Origin: Choanephora cucurbitarum
Lineage: Eukaryota; Mucoromycota; Mucoromycetes; Mucorales; Choanephoraceae
Length of the DNA: 64,000 nucleotides
NCBI GenBank assembly: GCA_025331435.1
Contig: JAIWNI010000048.1
Coordinates: 62,001-126,000, forward strand
Direction: 5' to 3'
The translations under genes and the position numbers were made by a program. How positions within the stretch are numbered: the first letter of the stretch is position 1; every line of letters begins with the position of its first letter. Positions 23,598-35,728 of this stretch are shown piece by piece. The notes under the pieces were generated by a model. It saw only the letters and a program-made list of their open reading frames with translations, was not told where the DNA came from and ran no database searches.

Positions 23598-24643
23598 GCA
23601 CACAGTAGCAGGGTTCCTTCGATTGAGGGCGTTTCAAATGGACCTTGGCGAAAAGCAATGCTACTTGAGGATTCTGTCCGCGGGAGCGTACCCGGAACTG
23701 CCAGCAAGAGTAGAACCGCTGAAATGCGTCTCTGACTGCGCTCGGTAGTGATCTTTTGACCTCTTTGTTCGTGCTTGCCTTGGTTGGTTGTCAGCCGATA
23801 ATCTGCCCTCCTGAGGTGTTGGCGAGCAAAGTATGCTACGTGTAGTTGCCTCTGATGATACCGTTACAAGGAAAGTACTCTAGGAAGAAAAAAAATGGAT
23901 ACTATTGAACAACACTAACTGTGCCTTTTTTTTTTCTTTATATTGACCAAGCACCCGTCGACACGCGTATGCGCAAGCAAGCAAGTAAGCACACATGTGC
24001 ACACAGTAGCAGGGTTCCCTCGATTGAGGGCGTTTCAAATGGACCTTGGCGAAAAGCAATGCTACTTGAGGATTCTGTCCGCGGGAGCGTACCCGGAACT
24101 GCCAGCAAGAGTAGAACCGCTGAAATGCGTCTCTGACTGCGCTCGGTAGTGATCTTTTGACCTCTTTGTTCGTGCTTGCCTTGGTTGGTTGTCAGCCGAT
24201 AATCTGCCCTCCTGAGGTGTTGGCGAGCAAAGTATGCTACGTGTAGTTGCCTCTGATGATACCGTTACAAGGAAAGTACTCTAGGAAGAAAAAAAATGGA
24301 TACTATTGAACAACACTAACTGTGCCTTTTTTTTTTCTTTATATTGACCAAGCACCCGTCGACACGCGTATGCGCAAGCAAGCAAGTAAGCACACATGTG
24401 CACACAGTAGCAGGGTTCCCTCGATTGAGGGCGTTTCAAATGGACCTTGGCGAAAAGCAATGCTACTTGAGGATTCTGTCCGCGGGAGCGTACCCGGAAC
24501 TGCCAGCAAGAGTAGAACCGCTGAAATGCGTCTCTGACTGCGCTCGGTAGTGATCTTTTGACCTCTTTGTTCGTGCTTGCCTTGGTTGGTTAGCCGATAA
24601 TCTGCCCTCCTGAGGTGTTGGCGAGCAAAGTATGCTACGTGTA
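23598..24643 (+). repeat. Tandem array A, 401-bp period, about 2.6 units
   Basis: Units start at 23598, 23999 and 24400 (at GCACACAGTAGCAGG), an exact 401-base period, with the third unit cut off at 24643 where a different tail begins. Each unit holds a small perfect hairpin (CCCTC-GATT-GAGGG), a CCGCGG, and a GCAAGCAAGCAAG-type run. The three units are nearly identical, with a T/C change in the first hairpin and a 3-base deletion in the third. The long open frames across it repeat with the units and are not taken as genes. Confidence 0.9.
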
Positions 24644-25050
24644 ACTCTACCTTGTACCTGCAATAGCTCGTTGGTTTGACGGTTTGATCTCCATTTGGTG
24701 CAGTACATGGCAATCTAAAACTGAATCCAGCCTTTCCTCGTCTGCTTTCAAAGAGCCATGTTCTAGATTGAAACTGACAGCCTCATAAAACTTATCATAC
24801 TGTGGTATTTACGACAACCGATTGGTATATTTGTGATCCTGATCAAATATAGAAGAGTTTTTTATCGTGTTTGACACTTTTTCTCTTCACCTCAATAAAG
24901 ACTTATATTTTGTCTCACTTAACCTTACAAGTTGTTATCGTTTATTTGAGTATAAATACAACACATGCTATTCTATTTGCGATATTTGCCACAGCTAATC
25001 AATATATTTGATATTCAGGTATCATATATACATATTTATTACACGAGCTC

Positions 25051-26436
25051 ATGGCTTCTTCCGCTAATCCTCACAAGGGGACCATTAAAACCCCGATAAC
25101 ATACAAAACGAATAGAAAGTCTTGGGTTGATGCTGTTAACGAAGGCATTAGATGTACTTCATCTAGCGCACACGACCCATCATCTACTAAGCCTTCTGCG
25201 GAGCCTGGGCAACTCCCAGAGAGCGCGGTGCGAGATGTCTACAGTCATGTCGCGAGACCCTTCTTAAAAGGAACCGTCTCGAACTCCCTCCTTGTTGATA
25301 TCACAACCGTTAGTGACATCAAAACCTTTATCCAGGAACTCCATGAGGTTTGCAATGGCAGTGAGCACCTCTGGTCCGTTTCTAGTAATCTTCGCCGAGA
25401 TTATTCTCGTGTGTTTGCTGAAATCGTCGCTTCCCCTCCTATGTTTTTGCAGTTCATTCAGACAGGCTTTCAACTGAAGACTCAGGGCAACTTCTTAGCT
25501 TTTCCTTCTCTCTCATCCTCATCTGAAATTTTGAAGATCTCTCTTTCAGGTCTTCCTTCTCAGTACGGTCGCCGTCAGGGTGGCTTAGCTCAGCTTCGTG
25601 TCCGACATGAATCAAAATTCGAAGATATATGGTAGTGTTGTAGATAGTGGTTTAATTCACCAACTCTACCGGGGTATATACTGGAAATGGTTACGTGGTT
25701 CTAGAGATTAAATCTTCCTGGAGCAGCTTCCAGCTCTCCATCTCGTTCCTTATCGCATTTGATTGATTGGTCTTACCAACCAATCAATTATGAGAATGCT
25801 ACTAAAATCAGTTTGCATGAGCAGTTTGATAGACTTCAGGTCAAAGCTACCTGGGCTTCCATGCCACCCTTCTGTCGCTATTGTCATAGCTCAGAGCATG
25901 CTTTAGCTGACTGTTCATTAAGACGAAAAGCCACTACTTGTTTTCATTGTAATGAAGCAGGTCACATTTCACGAGTTTGTCCTCGCAAGAATACTGGTGC
26001 AGGAAAGAAACGTAAGACACCCACCACTGTTGTTGCCGCACCCAATCCTGCCTCTACAGAACCATCTTCAATCTCTACCTCTTCTTTGCCTGAGCCAAAC
26101 CCTCCCTTGCCTGTTGTTCCTGAACCAGAGAGCTCTATTGTCGTACAGTCACCACCTTCAGTTGTATCTAAGAGCAAAGTGCCACTTCAGCTAGCCTCTT
26201 CTCGTCAATCTCAGCGTCTTTTTGAACGACAATCCTCCCCTAAGATTCAGCACCACATGTCTTCTCCACTGTCTTTACCTTCCACTCAGGCAGTTTGCAA
26301 TCATTGTGGGCTATCGGGGCATAGTCGCACCAACAGTAAACATTGCCTTAAAAACCCCAAGTACTTAACAGAATTCACTTCCTCTTCGAAGTCTTCTCCC
26401 ATTGAACCATCTGACTTCGGATATCGACATGGCTGA
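25051..26436 (+). pseudogene. LINE ORF1 (zinc-knuckle protein), frameshifted
   Basis: The first frame runs 25051-25635 and the second resumes at about 25759-26436. Between them (25625-25760) the expected protein can be followed only by changing frame several times, so at least two indels have occurred; the first is close to 25628. The second half has three CCHC-type zinc knuckles: CRYCHSSEHALADC, CFHCNEAGHISRVC and CNHCGLSGHSRTNSKHC, separated by a Pro/Ser-rich stretch. Such ORF1 products bind the element's RNA. No function is expected now. Confidence 0.85.
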
Positions 26437-26531
26437 TTCCCTTCCAGTCACTCAGTTACCTGATTCATGCGGCATTTGAGTCTGGACACCGACTCGCTTC
26501 TAGGTGACCAACCCTCCTCTCAATAATTATA

Positions 26532-29500
26532 ATGAGTTTTGAAAACTTGTCTTCTCCACTCCTTTCTAATATTCCTCTATCTAACTCATCTTCTCGCCCT
26601 CCTCTTCATCTAAAACTGGGAACTCTTAACTGTCGAAGCATTGCCAAGACAGCCAACCCCAGCATCCGTTCATCCTTTATTCGCCATCTGCGCACACATT
26701 CCTTTGATATTTTAGCTCTTCAAGAAACGCATACCGACAATATTCTCTTGCAACAAACACTTCACAATCAATTTCAGGCTCATAACAGTATCTGGTCTGC
26801 TCACTGCGGCTTGATTTGTTTTCAGCCAGACATTAAGTTCTCTAATTCTTATATCAGCCGATGTGGACGTCTCATCAATACTTCCGTTTCTCATCGCTCT
26901 CATCTATTTGATCCTTTCACTCTCACTGTGGTTTACTTCCCTGCCAGTAGTGGTGAACGGTCAACCTTTCTTTCTTCTGATGTCATAGAAACATTCTTTC
27001 CTACCATACCTTCACGCCAAATAATTTTGGGTGATTTCAACTATTCATATGCCAATCAATTTCCTAGCATGCCTCGACGGGCACCTCAGACATGGCTTGA
27101 GTATAGATCGATTTTTATTGACGCCATTACTCCTACTGGTCAGCTTGCTTTACCCACCTTTCAAAATCATATAGGAACCTCTTGTATCGATTACTGTTTT
27201 GCTACCAAAGATATGCATTCCATTATCCAATACAATCGCAATCAGGTTGACTTTCTGCCAATCGAGTGGACAGACCATAGATTGCTTTCTCTTCACCTTC
27301 GTTTCCATTCCCCCTCCTCTCATTCTTCTTCAGCCACCTCCATAGGCAGTGGATTTTGGAAGGCTCACCCTCGTTTGGCTAGGGATGTTACGTTTCAGGA
27401 TAAACTGTTTGTTCACTTGTCGGAGACAGCGAATAGTTTTCCCTCATATCTTCCTGCTTCTCTAAAATGGGAGCAACTAAAGCAAGTCACTGCAAAGACC
27501 GCAAGAGCGTACTCTCGTCGTCAAGCTTTTACCCTTTCTCGTGCCGAGGCTCTCCTTCAACGAAAGCGCTCTAAAATTGAATCGAATCTGCTTCGGAATC
27601 CATCCTTGCAACCGGAGCTCTCTCCTCAATTGCAAGTCGTCCAGGAACAATTGTCTTCGTTACAGCAATACCATGTCGAAACTCTGGCCTTGAAAGCGGG
27701 CATCCGATGGCGTGAAAAAGGTGAGCTTTCTGCAGGATACCTTAAGCATACTGCTTCTTCAAGGCTTTCTAAGTCCACCATTCCACCACTACAACATCCA
27801 TCTTTGAACCGTGTTTGTCATACTAAGGAGGAAATGCTGGACTCAGCTTTTCTCTTCTATGACAAGCTTTACTCTCCCGATCCCATCGATCTTGATGCTG
27901 TACAATCTCTTTTGGATTCAATTCCTTCAATGGCTTGTATATCAGCCTCAGAGTCTAACTTACTACTTGAGAGGATTACTTTCGATGAATTAATCGAAGC
28001 CTTCTCCCGTTGTCCCTCCAAGAGTAGCCCTGGATTGGATGGCTTGCCCTATGCGATTGTCAAGCTCATTGTGACTCATCCGTCCTGTCGTGAAATTGCT
28101 CTACAGGTATTCAATGACGCCTTACTATATGGTATTTTCCCCCCTTCTTGGCTGTCTACTTCTGTCTGTCTTTTGCCTAAAAAGGTGACTTGTCAGATTT
28201 GAAGAATTGGCGTCCAATTTCCTTGATCAACACCGATGCGAAGGTATTTACCCGCATTTTAAATGCGAGATTTCTCCTGGTCACGGATAACTTGATCAAT
28301 CCCTACCAGTCTGGATTTGTTCGAGGCCGATTTATCGCTGACAACGGCCTTTTGATGAAATTGCTGATGGAGCATGCTCGCCTCACCAACTCCCCTGCCA
28401 TTGCTCTCCTATTAGATCAGGAGAAGGCTTACGACCGGGTGCATCCCCAATACCTACAACTGGTACTTGAACGTTTCGGCTTTCCTTATGCAATCGTCAA
28501 CAGCCTTACATCACTCCTTTTTTCTACACAACTGTCAGTCAACGTCAACGGATTCCACTCACCTCCTGTTTTACAGAGGCGCGGCTTACGGCAGGGTGAT
28601 CCAATCTCACCAGTTTTGTTCAATCTGGCCTTCGAACCTCTCTTGCGGTCTATCCTCTCAGCTCAACCTTTGCATGGGATCCCTTTGCCTTCTCCTCTGA
28701 ACTCGCCTTTACCTCTGGAATTAGGTCCGACTAAGTTGTTAGCTTACGCTGATGATATCGCCTGCTTCCTTAACAATGATTTCGAACTTCAACATCTTCT
28801 CTCGTTGTTGTCTACGTACTCTAAAGCTTCCAATGCGCAGGTCAATTACCATAAAACTCAGGCTCTCTCTTTATCTGGTAGTCGTGGCCGGCTTTATCTC
28901 CAAATGGGCTTCTCCCTTAGCGGAGAGCCACATTACTCAATGGCATGATTCTTCTTCTGTCGGACCCATCACCTATCTGGGCTATCCTCTTTTTACCTCC
29001 CCTCACCAGCGAGACTTCTTCCTCTCTTCTCTGCTTGAGAAAATTAGTACGTCTTGCGATATTCATCGAGGTCGTCAATTGTCAGTTCGTGGTCGAGTCA
29101 CCGTGTTGAACTCGCTAATTCTGTCAAAGCTTTGGCATGTTCTCCGTGTTGTAACTGTTCCTTTGTCTTTCTTTGCTAGCCTTCGGTCCATCGTGTCAGC
29201 CTTTGTTTCACACCGCATCTTTCCACGGCTTAGCTACTTTACCATGTGCTTACCACGATCCAAGGGCGGTTTGGGCCTACTACACGCACAACAACAACAG
29301 GGTGCTTTGCAGCTTCGTTGGTTAGTTCCCCTTCTCGCTGATTTTCGGATTGATATTGAGTCTTCATCCTTCTCTCTGGAATCCTGACTCCAATGCACGC
29401 TCATCCATTATCCTGCCTCGAATGTTGAATTACTTTCACCATTTTGCCTCAGATCCTCCGGACTACCGCTTACCCTTTTTGTTCCCGGCCCTACGTCCAC

Positions 29501-30600
29501 AACCTCTTAAAGAAATCAATAGTAGCTTCTCCTTGTTGTTCAGAGCTTTGGATGCACTACCACACCTCTTTGAGTCGGTTGTCACCACTGCTACCACATG
29601 CCTCACCTTGCCCTTGTCTTCGGTTATCACGCCAGAAACTCTAGCGCATGTTCCTAAACCGCTTTGCTCCCTTTCCACCTCATTTCTCTATGAGCACAAT
29701 CCTGGCCGGTCCTACTGCCTTCAACCTATTCGCTCTCGCGCTAGATTGATCAGGTATCCTACATTGTGTAAGCGCTTGCATAAGTTGGTAAGTACAAATG
29801 TAGTCAAGTTCATGGATTTCTTTGTTCGCGCCTTCATCCCTCCTCAATATGCTGGCTTGGGTTCACACCCTTTTACACCTGTCTCTGACCATCGCCTCTT
29901 TGACTTGAATCCGTTCCTCTCTTGCCACCTTCTGGACCTGCCCTCTTCTGTTTCTCTTCTCACCCGATCGCTGTATCGAGGCATGTGCCTACCCACAACC
30001 GCTGCGCCATCCTCTCTTCCCTCCTTACCAGCAACCACTTGGAAATCCTTTTGGCAGATTCCTCTATCCCATCACTCTCGCACCGTCTGGTTTCGTACAA
30101 TTCATGGAAAGATCCCTTGTCAGAAAATCATGAATGCATGGCTCCAAACCAAATTTCCTTCTCCAGCTTGTCCCCTATGTCACTATCCCAGTCGAAGACT
30201 TTGACCATTTTGTCTTTGCCCCTCTTAAGATCCAAGTCTGGCAAAAGGTGTGGCATACCTTCTTTGTTGGCTCTGTCGACTTAAATATTGATAACTCTTC
30301 GTTGAAAGCAAGCCATATTCCAACTCCAATTCCCACCTCTTTCCTCCAATTCTCTTACTCCCTCTCATTTTGCTTCTTTGGTTATTGGCTTCACTTTACA
30401 GAGTATCTGGCGCGCATATTGGAATCTCATCTTTGACGCTTGCCCTTTCTCGTCTGAACTTGTTTCTAACACTGTTCTTGCTTCTATCCACACTGCTAAC
30501 CAGGAGTCCTTTGTTGCCAAGGGCATCCCACATCGCCCGCTTCCCCCACTTCCAATCGATGACCTCACTCAGGCATCTCAAGTTTGTTTCTTCTAATAAG
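26532..30600 (+). pseudogene. LINE ORF2 (endonuclease and reverse transcriptase), frameshifted
   Basis: Successive frames 26532-28202, 28190-28948, 28752-29387, 29350-30204 and 30134-30436 read on with shifts near 28195, 28900, 29370 and 30190. In order: an APE-type endonuclease (LGTLNCRSI, LALQETHTD, ILGDFNYSY, DHRLLSL), a reverse transcriptase (NWRPISLINTDAK, GLRQGDPISPVLFNLAFEP, catalytic LAYADDIACF) and a C-terminal zinc-binding zf-RVT-type domain (CPLCHYPS). The catalytic YADD is intact. The frame changes make it a pseudogene unless they are sequencing errors. Confidence 0.9.
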
Positions 30601-30879
30601 TTTTTCGTTTATTTACTTCTTCATATGTATAATTAACCAAAACACAAAACATCCTAGAAACAATTTAAAATTACAAAAACCCAAAAACATAGTTGTGACT
30701 TGCCATGCAAGCACTTAATAAATATGAGCCTTTGTGCCCCTAGAAAAAAAGAAAAAAAAAATTACACGAGCTATCTTACAAAGCGTAGCGTACCGTATTA
30801 TAATGAATGTCAATAAAATTAGTATCTCCATTGCACTCTGTTTAATTTTATTGCCGCAATAGAAATATGCTCGTATACA

Positions 30880-32317
30880 TTAAAAAAGAGCTAGCTTTGA
30901 AACAAAAGAAGGATGGATTCTGTCTTTTGCTTCTTCTTTTTCGCTTCTTGTCTTTTTCTGCATCATTCTACGCTTGAAGAGCTCAAGCTCAGACTTTACA
31001 AATAACTTAGTATTGCTAATATGGATATTCATCTTTAAACGTTACCTTCACAAAACAAAAAGCATCCAATGCCGAGGGCAAAAAGACCAATTGGTGAATT
31101 TCTTCAGACAAAGAAAAGCGCTCGAATATTATGGACATATATACACCATCAGAGGTTGAAGTCATTTTAAACAGTGTACGTTTGAATCCTATTAAAGCCA
31201 ATTTATTGGTTACATGTCCCAGTAAATAGCATAGGCAATGAGAACATACCTTCGATGAGTAGCCCAAAAGTCAGCTGTTCGTCAATGGATGCCTTCATCA
31301 ACTTCATCAGTTTGATGAAGTCGTCTTCTGGTTGGTATTTGCTGCTGGTGTTGGGATGCTTTACTTCAACAAAGAAAAAGTATACTTTTTTCTTTTTTGC
31401 TTCTACACCAATCATGAAGTCTGGCTTCTTGCCGTCCCCAGTTGGCTTGTCCATGCTAAGTATAATTGCATAAGTTTCGCTTATGAGTAAATCTGAAGAC
31501 GGCGCAGCAAGAATGGTTATGGTGAAGAAGATTGTTGATGATTTGAAAGAAAATCATGTCTCTGCTGATGACTCCTCTGAAGCAACTTTCATGGACAAGC
31601 ACTTGATGCCTATCTTGAAGAAAGTATTGCTGGATACTGAGGCAACATATGCAATGTAAATATATACTTAACCATCTCTGTTTATCATACTAAATTATGC
31701 TTGCTGCTCTTTGGCAATAAATCATTGCTTCAGCAGGTCCAAGCTTGATCTTTCTCTTCTTCTCATCAACCACTGACTTCAGAGCATTACGTTCATCGAA
31801 ATCAAGGTACTGCATGATATTTCTTGAGTGATCAAACTGGTTGACGGGAAAGATGTGGCTCAAGGCGCTAAATAAATGATATTGTATACATGGATGGTTA
31901 GAGACAGAACATACATTACGATTTTTTCAAAATACTTACAGAATTCTTATGTCATTGATGTTATTGCTTTTTTCAACCTCAGTAATTGATCTCTTTCGAA
32001 AACGGTGGAGAGCATCAGCAATGTCAACATTGTTGACAATCCACTAAATACATTAATTAGATATGCTTCGACTATAATCATTTACGCGTGAAATTACCTC
32101 TTTATGTTGCCATTATTTTTTTCCAGCAACATGGAAATAATTTATTTTTTTACATCGCTTAACTTCTGCAGAAGAGATTGATGAGTCAGTGCTGGGACTT
32201 GCAGCTAAAAAGTGTATTAGTAAGTGCAGTTATAGCTTCTGTTGACAATTCTAACATACCTCTTCTTCTGTCTATTATTATTGTTTTAGCGTTTAGTTTG
32301 ATACTTGAGTTATTCAT
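30880..32317 (-). pseudogene. Nuclease-like family gene, copy A (broken by an internal inversion)
   Basis: This is the diverged copy of the two intact genes in the palindrome. From ATG at 32317 to stop near 30880 the exons follow in the same order and splice positions. The PD-(D/E)XK-like core remains (KKPDFMIG, then FFVEVK, then SKYQPEDDF). Three lesions are seen: 31471-31698, which contains the exon with MDKHLMPILKKVLL, is flipped to the plus strand; the acidic repeat and most of one intron are deleted; and 24 bases (eight codons) after the core are lost in frame. The inversion alone would stop a normal product. Flanking exons are still readable, so decay is moderate. Confidence 0.85.
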
Positions 32318-32447
32318 TTTAGATTTGATAAAAGTAAGAAAGAAATGAGAAAAAAAGATTTTTTTCACATGCTGATTTAAATAAGCGTTTAGTTGGCTTG
32401 CGTAACCTTTGAATAACTTGTCTTACCTGTGTCTACTTTAAAGAGAT

Positions 32448-33189
32448 GTTTTGAACTAGTAATAAACAAGTACTTTAAATAAAACCAGACTTGTTTCTTT
32501 AAAGAAAACCAAGTACATCTGGCTTGTAGCCAGATTTCAATATGATTGCCTTATCATAACTGAATGGTTCTATATTGCTAAGTTCTATAGCGCCTCTTAC
32601 ATTGAAGCTTCAAAATCTTGAGTGCCAGAAAACAATGGCTGGAGCATTGGAGTTGCAGCATGTCCAGTGAATTGGCGCTCTGCTAGGCACGATACGTTAT
32701 GCCAAGAACGGGGGCTGCTGAAGAAGCTTGTTATGATTAATTAAGGCAGTCCTGCGATCGATTGGCATGAGAAGCGGAAGCTATCCAAATTGGGCTTGCT
32801 CGATAGATAAGCCTTTTCGAGCAGACGAAAATAATACGACACTCAGTACATGAAGACTATCATAAACCGTAGCTAGTTATCAGCAAGGTACTTGTTGAGC
32901 AGTGATCAGGGTCACGGTAACCTCTCTTGAATACCTTTGGTACAAGGAATATCAAGCATTCAACAATGATAGGCACAGTTTTCAATCTTCGAATATTTGC
33001 ATAGTCTTGGTACATCTTTCAAGCTATGGCCAAAGACAAAGATGAATGAAAGCGGTCTATTTGAGTTTGGTAAGACAAACAGTTGAGAAGCTGCCGCAAG
33101 TAGTTATTTACTGACAACACACGCATATCATTGAGAATTTGAAGATTTCTAAATTTTTGGGGCCTTTCTGTCAGAGGGGGAGAAGTTAT
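32448..33189. other. Unassigned degenerate sequence
   Basis: About 740 bases between module A and the Helitron relic. Minus-strand translation gives short protein-like pieces broken by stops (for example KMYQDYANIRRLKT), so it may be a further part of the Helitron or another decayed element. I cannot name it. Confidence 0.4.
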
Positions 33190-34100
33190 CATCCTTTTTG
33201 GTCAAGCTGGCCATTATCATGCAAATAGTTCAAGATGCTGGAGTTGATCTCCTGAATGTCAATAGAATAAAGGATTCATCTGGATTTAACACACCAATTG
33301 CACTCTACACAAGAAGAAATTCAGTATTAGCTTTTAAAGTTTTGTATATTATCACCAGCAACTTTATCAAAAGTAGGAAGGTTTTCAATGTGTTTACCTG
33401 ATCAGCTACTAACGCAATCCTCGTTGAAGGATAAATCCGAACAAATAGCGTTCCACTTTCACCATCATCAGCATTCATGGAGAGCTCATGCGCAGCCTTA
33501 TACAATTTAACAAAAGGGCCTTCTGTGATAGAGCATCCAAGCTACTTGTGATTTCCCTATCCAAATCGCTATTGTTACTTGCTCTAAGCGGAGCCGCAAG
33601 CTGAGGATCAAAGATATACAATTGAGCATATCTTGCATGGCTATCCCTCTTCAGATAAAAAAGAACCTTGCATAGGATACATCTGGCCATGGATTTGGAA
33701 AATCATATTACCAAAGTTGTTGTTACCAATTTCGCATCTCAAAGAAGTAAAAGCAAAAGCCGTATTATATCTCCTGAGGTTATTTTTAAAGTGGCGACTC
33801 TTTGTACTCAACTTTTCAAAGTTGTCAAAAAAAAAGTGGGTGGTGCCAGCCTTGCAGCAACTCATCCAAAACTTGTTTCGCAAAATTCACTAAGAGGGCA
33901 GCTCACTTCTGCAATGCTTCGCACTGTAGTCAGTACAAATGTTGTCCATTGGGTCAAGATCGAAAGGTTAGAAACGGCCAAAGTCCGAAATATATGCAGC
34001 TCTTGGTCGCGTCTAAAAAAAGATATGAGTTAGACAAATGTTATGGTGCTTCTAACTGGGTGTTGATACTTACTGACAAGTCTCACCTGTTGCAAACCTG
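33190..34100 (-). pseudogene. Helitron Rep/helicase N-terminal remnant
   Basis: Minus-strand pieces in shifting frames read, in the order of a Helitron replication-initiator region: CCKAGTTHFFF (the metal-binding CC-x-G-K type segment), HFKNNLRRYNTAFAFTSL (the very typical FRENIRxYNxAxAFTSL motif), GNMIFQIHGQMYP (RIHGQVYH type), YAQLYIFDPQ, then YKAAHELS. Stops and frame changes break it throughout. No helicase motifs or CTRR end were found nearby, so it is a fragment of a rolling-circle transposon. Confidence 0.7.
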
Positions 34101-34363
34101 GATGAAAAGAAAAAGGAACAGAGGTTCGCAGCTCATACAGGTTTTTAGAAACTTTATTTATTTGATAAATAAGGTGTTACATTTCTGAATGTATCTTGAA
34201 ATAATTACGACCTATTTGAAACTTTGCCTCATCCAATCGTCTGCACCTTAGACTCAGATCCTGAAAGTTTCAAGAAAATTATTATTAGAGACTTTTGTGA
34301 GAAAAAACTCAGATGTCTCGGTTAAACTTGCTGAATGCCAAAAATCATTGCCCTTCACTCTTT

Positions 34364-34759
34364 AAAAGGTTTGGACATCTTTGCTGCACTCTCTTCCTTG
34401 GACTTTCGCTCCATACGGCTACTGCCTTCGTGTCCCCTCTCTGCCACCCTACTTCTCACAACCGCCCTGTCAGAGGTATGGAAATTGCACTGGCTTGGTA
34501 TACTTGAGAAAATACCGTTCTCTGCCCCTGCTGCTTTTCGTAATCTTCGCCTCGCAATCCAGCGCAGGCACTCTGAAGATTCCCTTGTTGAAGAATAGTT
34601 TTTAAACCTTTTTTATTTTATTTGTCTCCCTATCACCTAGTCTAGTCACAAGTTTTCTTTACTTTTACTATCCAATCAATTGTTGAGCACCGCTTTCAAT
34701 TTTGCTAATTGATACATGCAACAAATAAAAATCATTTTTTAAAAAGAAAAGGTTTGGAC
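34364..34759 (+). mobile_element. 5'-truncated LINE fragment with 13-bp target duplication
   Basis: The insert 34377-34746 carries the last part of a LINE ORF2 and a 3' end with CAACAAATAAAAATCATT. AAAAGGTTTGGAC flanks it at 34364-34376 and 34747-34759. Removing the insert and one duplication rejoins older sequence smoothly. It shares its 3' tail with the neighbouring insert at 34825-35711, so both come from one LINE family. Confidence 0.85.
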
Positions 34760-34807
34760 CAATCAGTTATCGGCCTTACAACAATTTGCATTAATGATCT
34801 AATTAAC

Positions 34808-35728
34808 TATACGAAAAAATGGTTGCAGTGGCCTCTGGCAAATGTATCTTGGAACCTTTCTTCTTGCAGTGCTTACGGTCTTCGTCTTTGAGTGTCCATA
34901 ATCCTGTTTATATTCCAGCCATCACTCAGTCTTTACAGTTTTCTGCCTTTCGGCGTCGCCTGCGACTTGCTTTGGATACCAATGCTTTGTCTAATAGTTC
35001 TACTTCGACTAGTGCTTTCAGACATATGATTGCTGCTACTTCTTCTCCATCTGCTCTGATCCAATTAACTTGTACCCGGTCTGTTTGGGACCGTTTTTGG
35101 CGGCTGTCTTTGAGCGCAATGCAACGCAACGTCATGTTTCGCTTGTTACATCGTTTGATTCCCACTTGTCAACTCCTCCATCGCTTGTTAGCTGACAAAT
35201 ACCTTTCTGCTTTCTGCCTTCTCTGTGGTGACACGGAAGACATATATCTTTTTTTTTCGTTGCCCTCGAAAGTTCGTGTATTGGGACCATCTCTTCCAAG
35301 AATTTCTATGGCCTGGCACAACAATCGACTCTGTTTACGCAGCATTAACAACACTGGACTTTCGTGGGATTCGTAGTCAGTCTGGCTGCCGTCTGCCACC
35401 TAACGTCTTGCTTATTATTGCCCTCTCTGAGGTATGGAAAGCCCATTGGGCTCATATATTGCGTGATCTGCCTTTCTGTTCTGTCGCTGCCTTTCGGGCC
35501 ACTAAAGCTGTCGTTCAGCGGCAGTATGATGAGCCTGTTTTGGCAGATGATTAATTCATCCTCACTTTCTCCGATTTCATTTTAGTTTAGTCTAGTTTAG
35601 TTCAGTTTATTTTGTTTTCTTTATTCTTCCTTCTATTAATTCTGCTTCTTGTTGAGTACCGCTTTCTTTGTCCTACAAAGATACGTGCAACAAATAAAAA
35701 TCATTTTCAAATATACGAAAAAATGGTT
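34808..35728 (+). mobile_element. 5'-truncated LINE with 17-bp target duplication
   Basis: The insert 34825-35711 is flanked by TATACGAAAAAATGGTT at 34808-34824 and 35712-35728. It holds the C-terminal part of ORF2, with a zf-RVT-type segment (WDRFWRLSL, CLLCGDTED, then in the next frame FRCPRKFVYWDHLF), one frameshift near 35255, and the same 3' tail as the previous insert. It entered older minus-strand LINE sequence: the bases on both sides rejoin into that element. Confidence 0.9.

Larger units (their letters stand above)
25038..30772 (+). mobile_element. LINE non-LTR retrotransposon with 12-bp target duplication, inserted in module A
   Basis: The body runs 25050-30760 and ends in an A-rich tail (30741-30760). 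ATTACACGAGCT flanks it at 25038-25049 and 30761-30772, a perfect target-site duplication. It carries a zinc-knuckle ORF1 and an endonuclease/reverse-transcriptase ORF2 in that order, as in I/Tad-type LINEs. The 5' end lies one base before the ORF1 ATG, so the 5' UTR is missing or extremely short, perhaps through slight 5' truncation. Both ORFs are broken by frameshifts, so it is dead, but the intact duplication indicates a fairly recent insertion. Confidence 0.93.
23440..32447. repeat. Module A: array plus nuclease-like gene, first copy
   Basis: This stretch is the first of two direct copies of a composite module; the second is at about 41870-47050. Shared sequence begins near TTGCAGGAATA and ends near CTACTTTAAAGAGAT. 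Order on the plus strand: leader, tandem array, roughly 300-base tail, a nuclease-like gene on the minus strand, and its upstream region. Removing the LINE insertion leaves about 3.3 kb, like module B without its insertions. I find no clear terminal inverted repeats or target duplication, so how the module moves is unknown and the boundaries are approximate. Confidence 0.7.
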
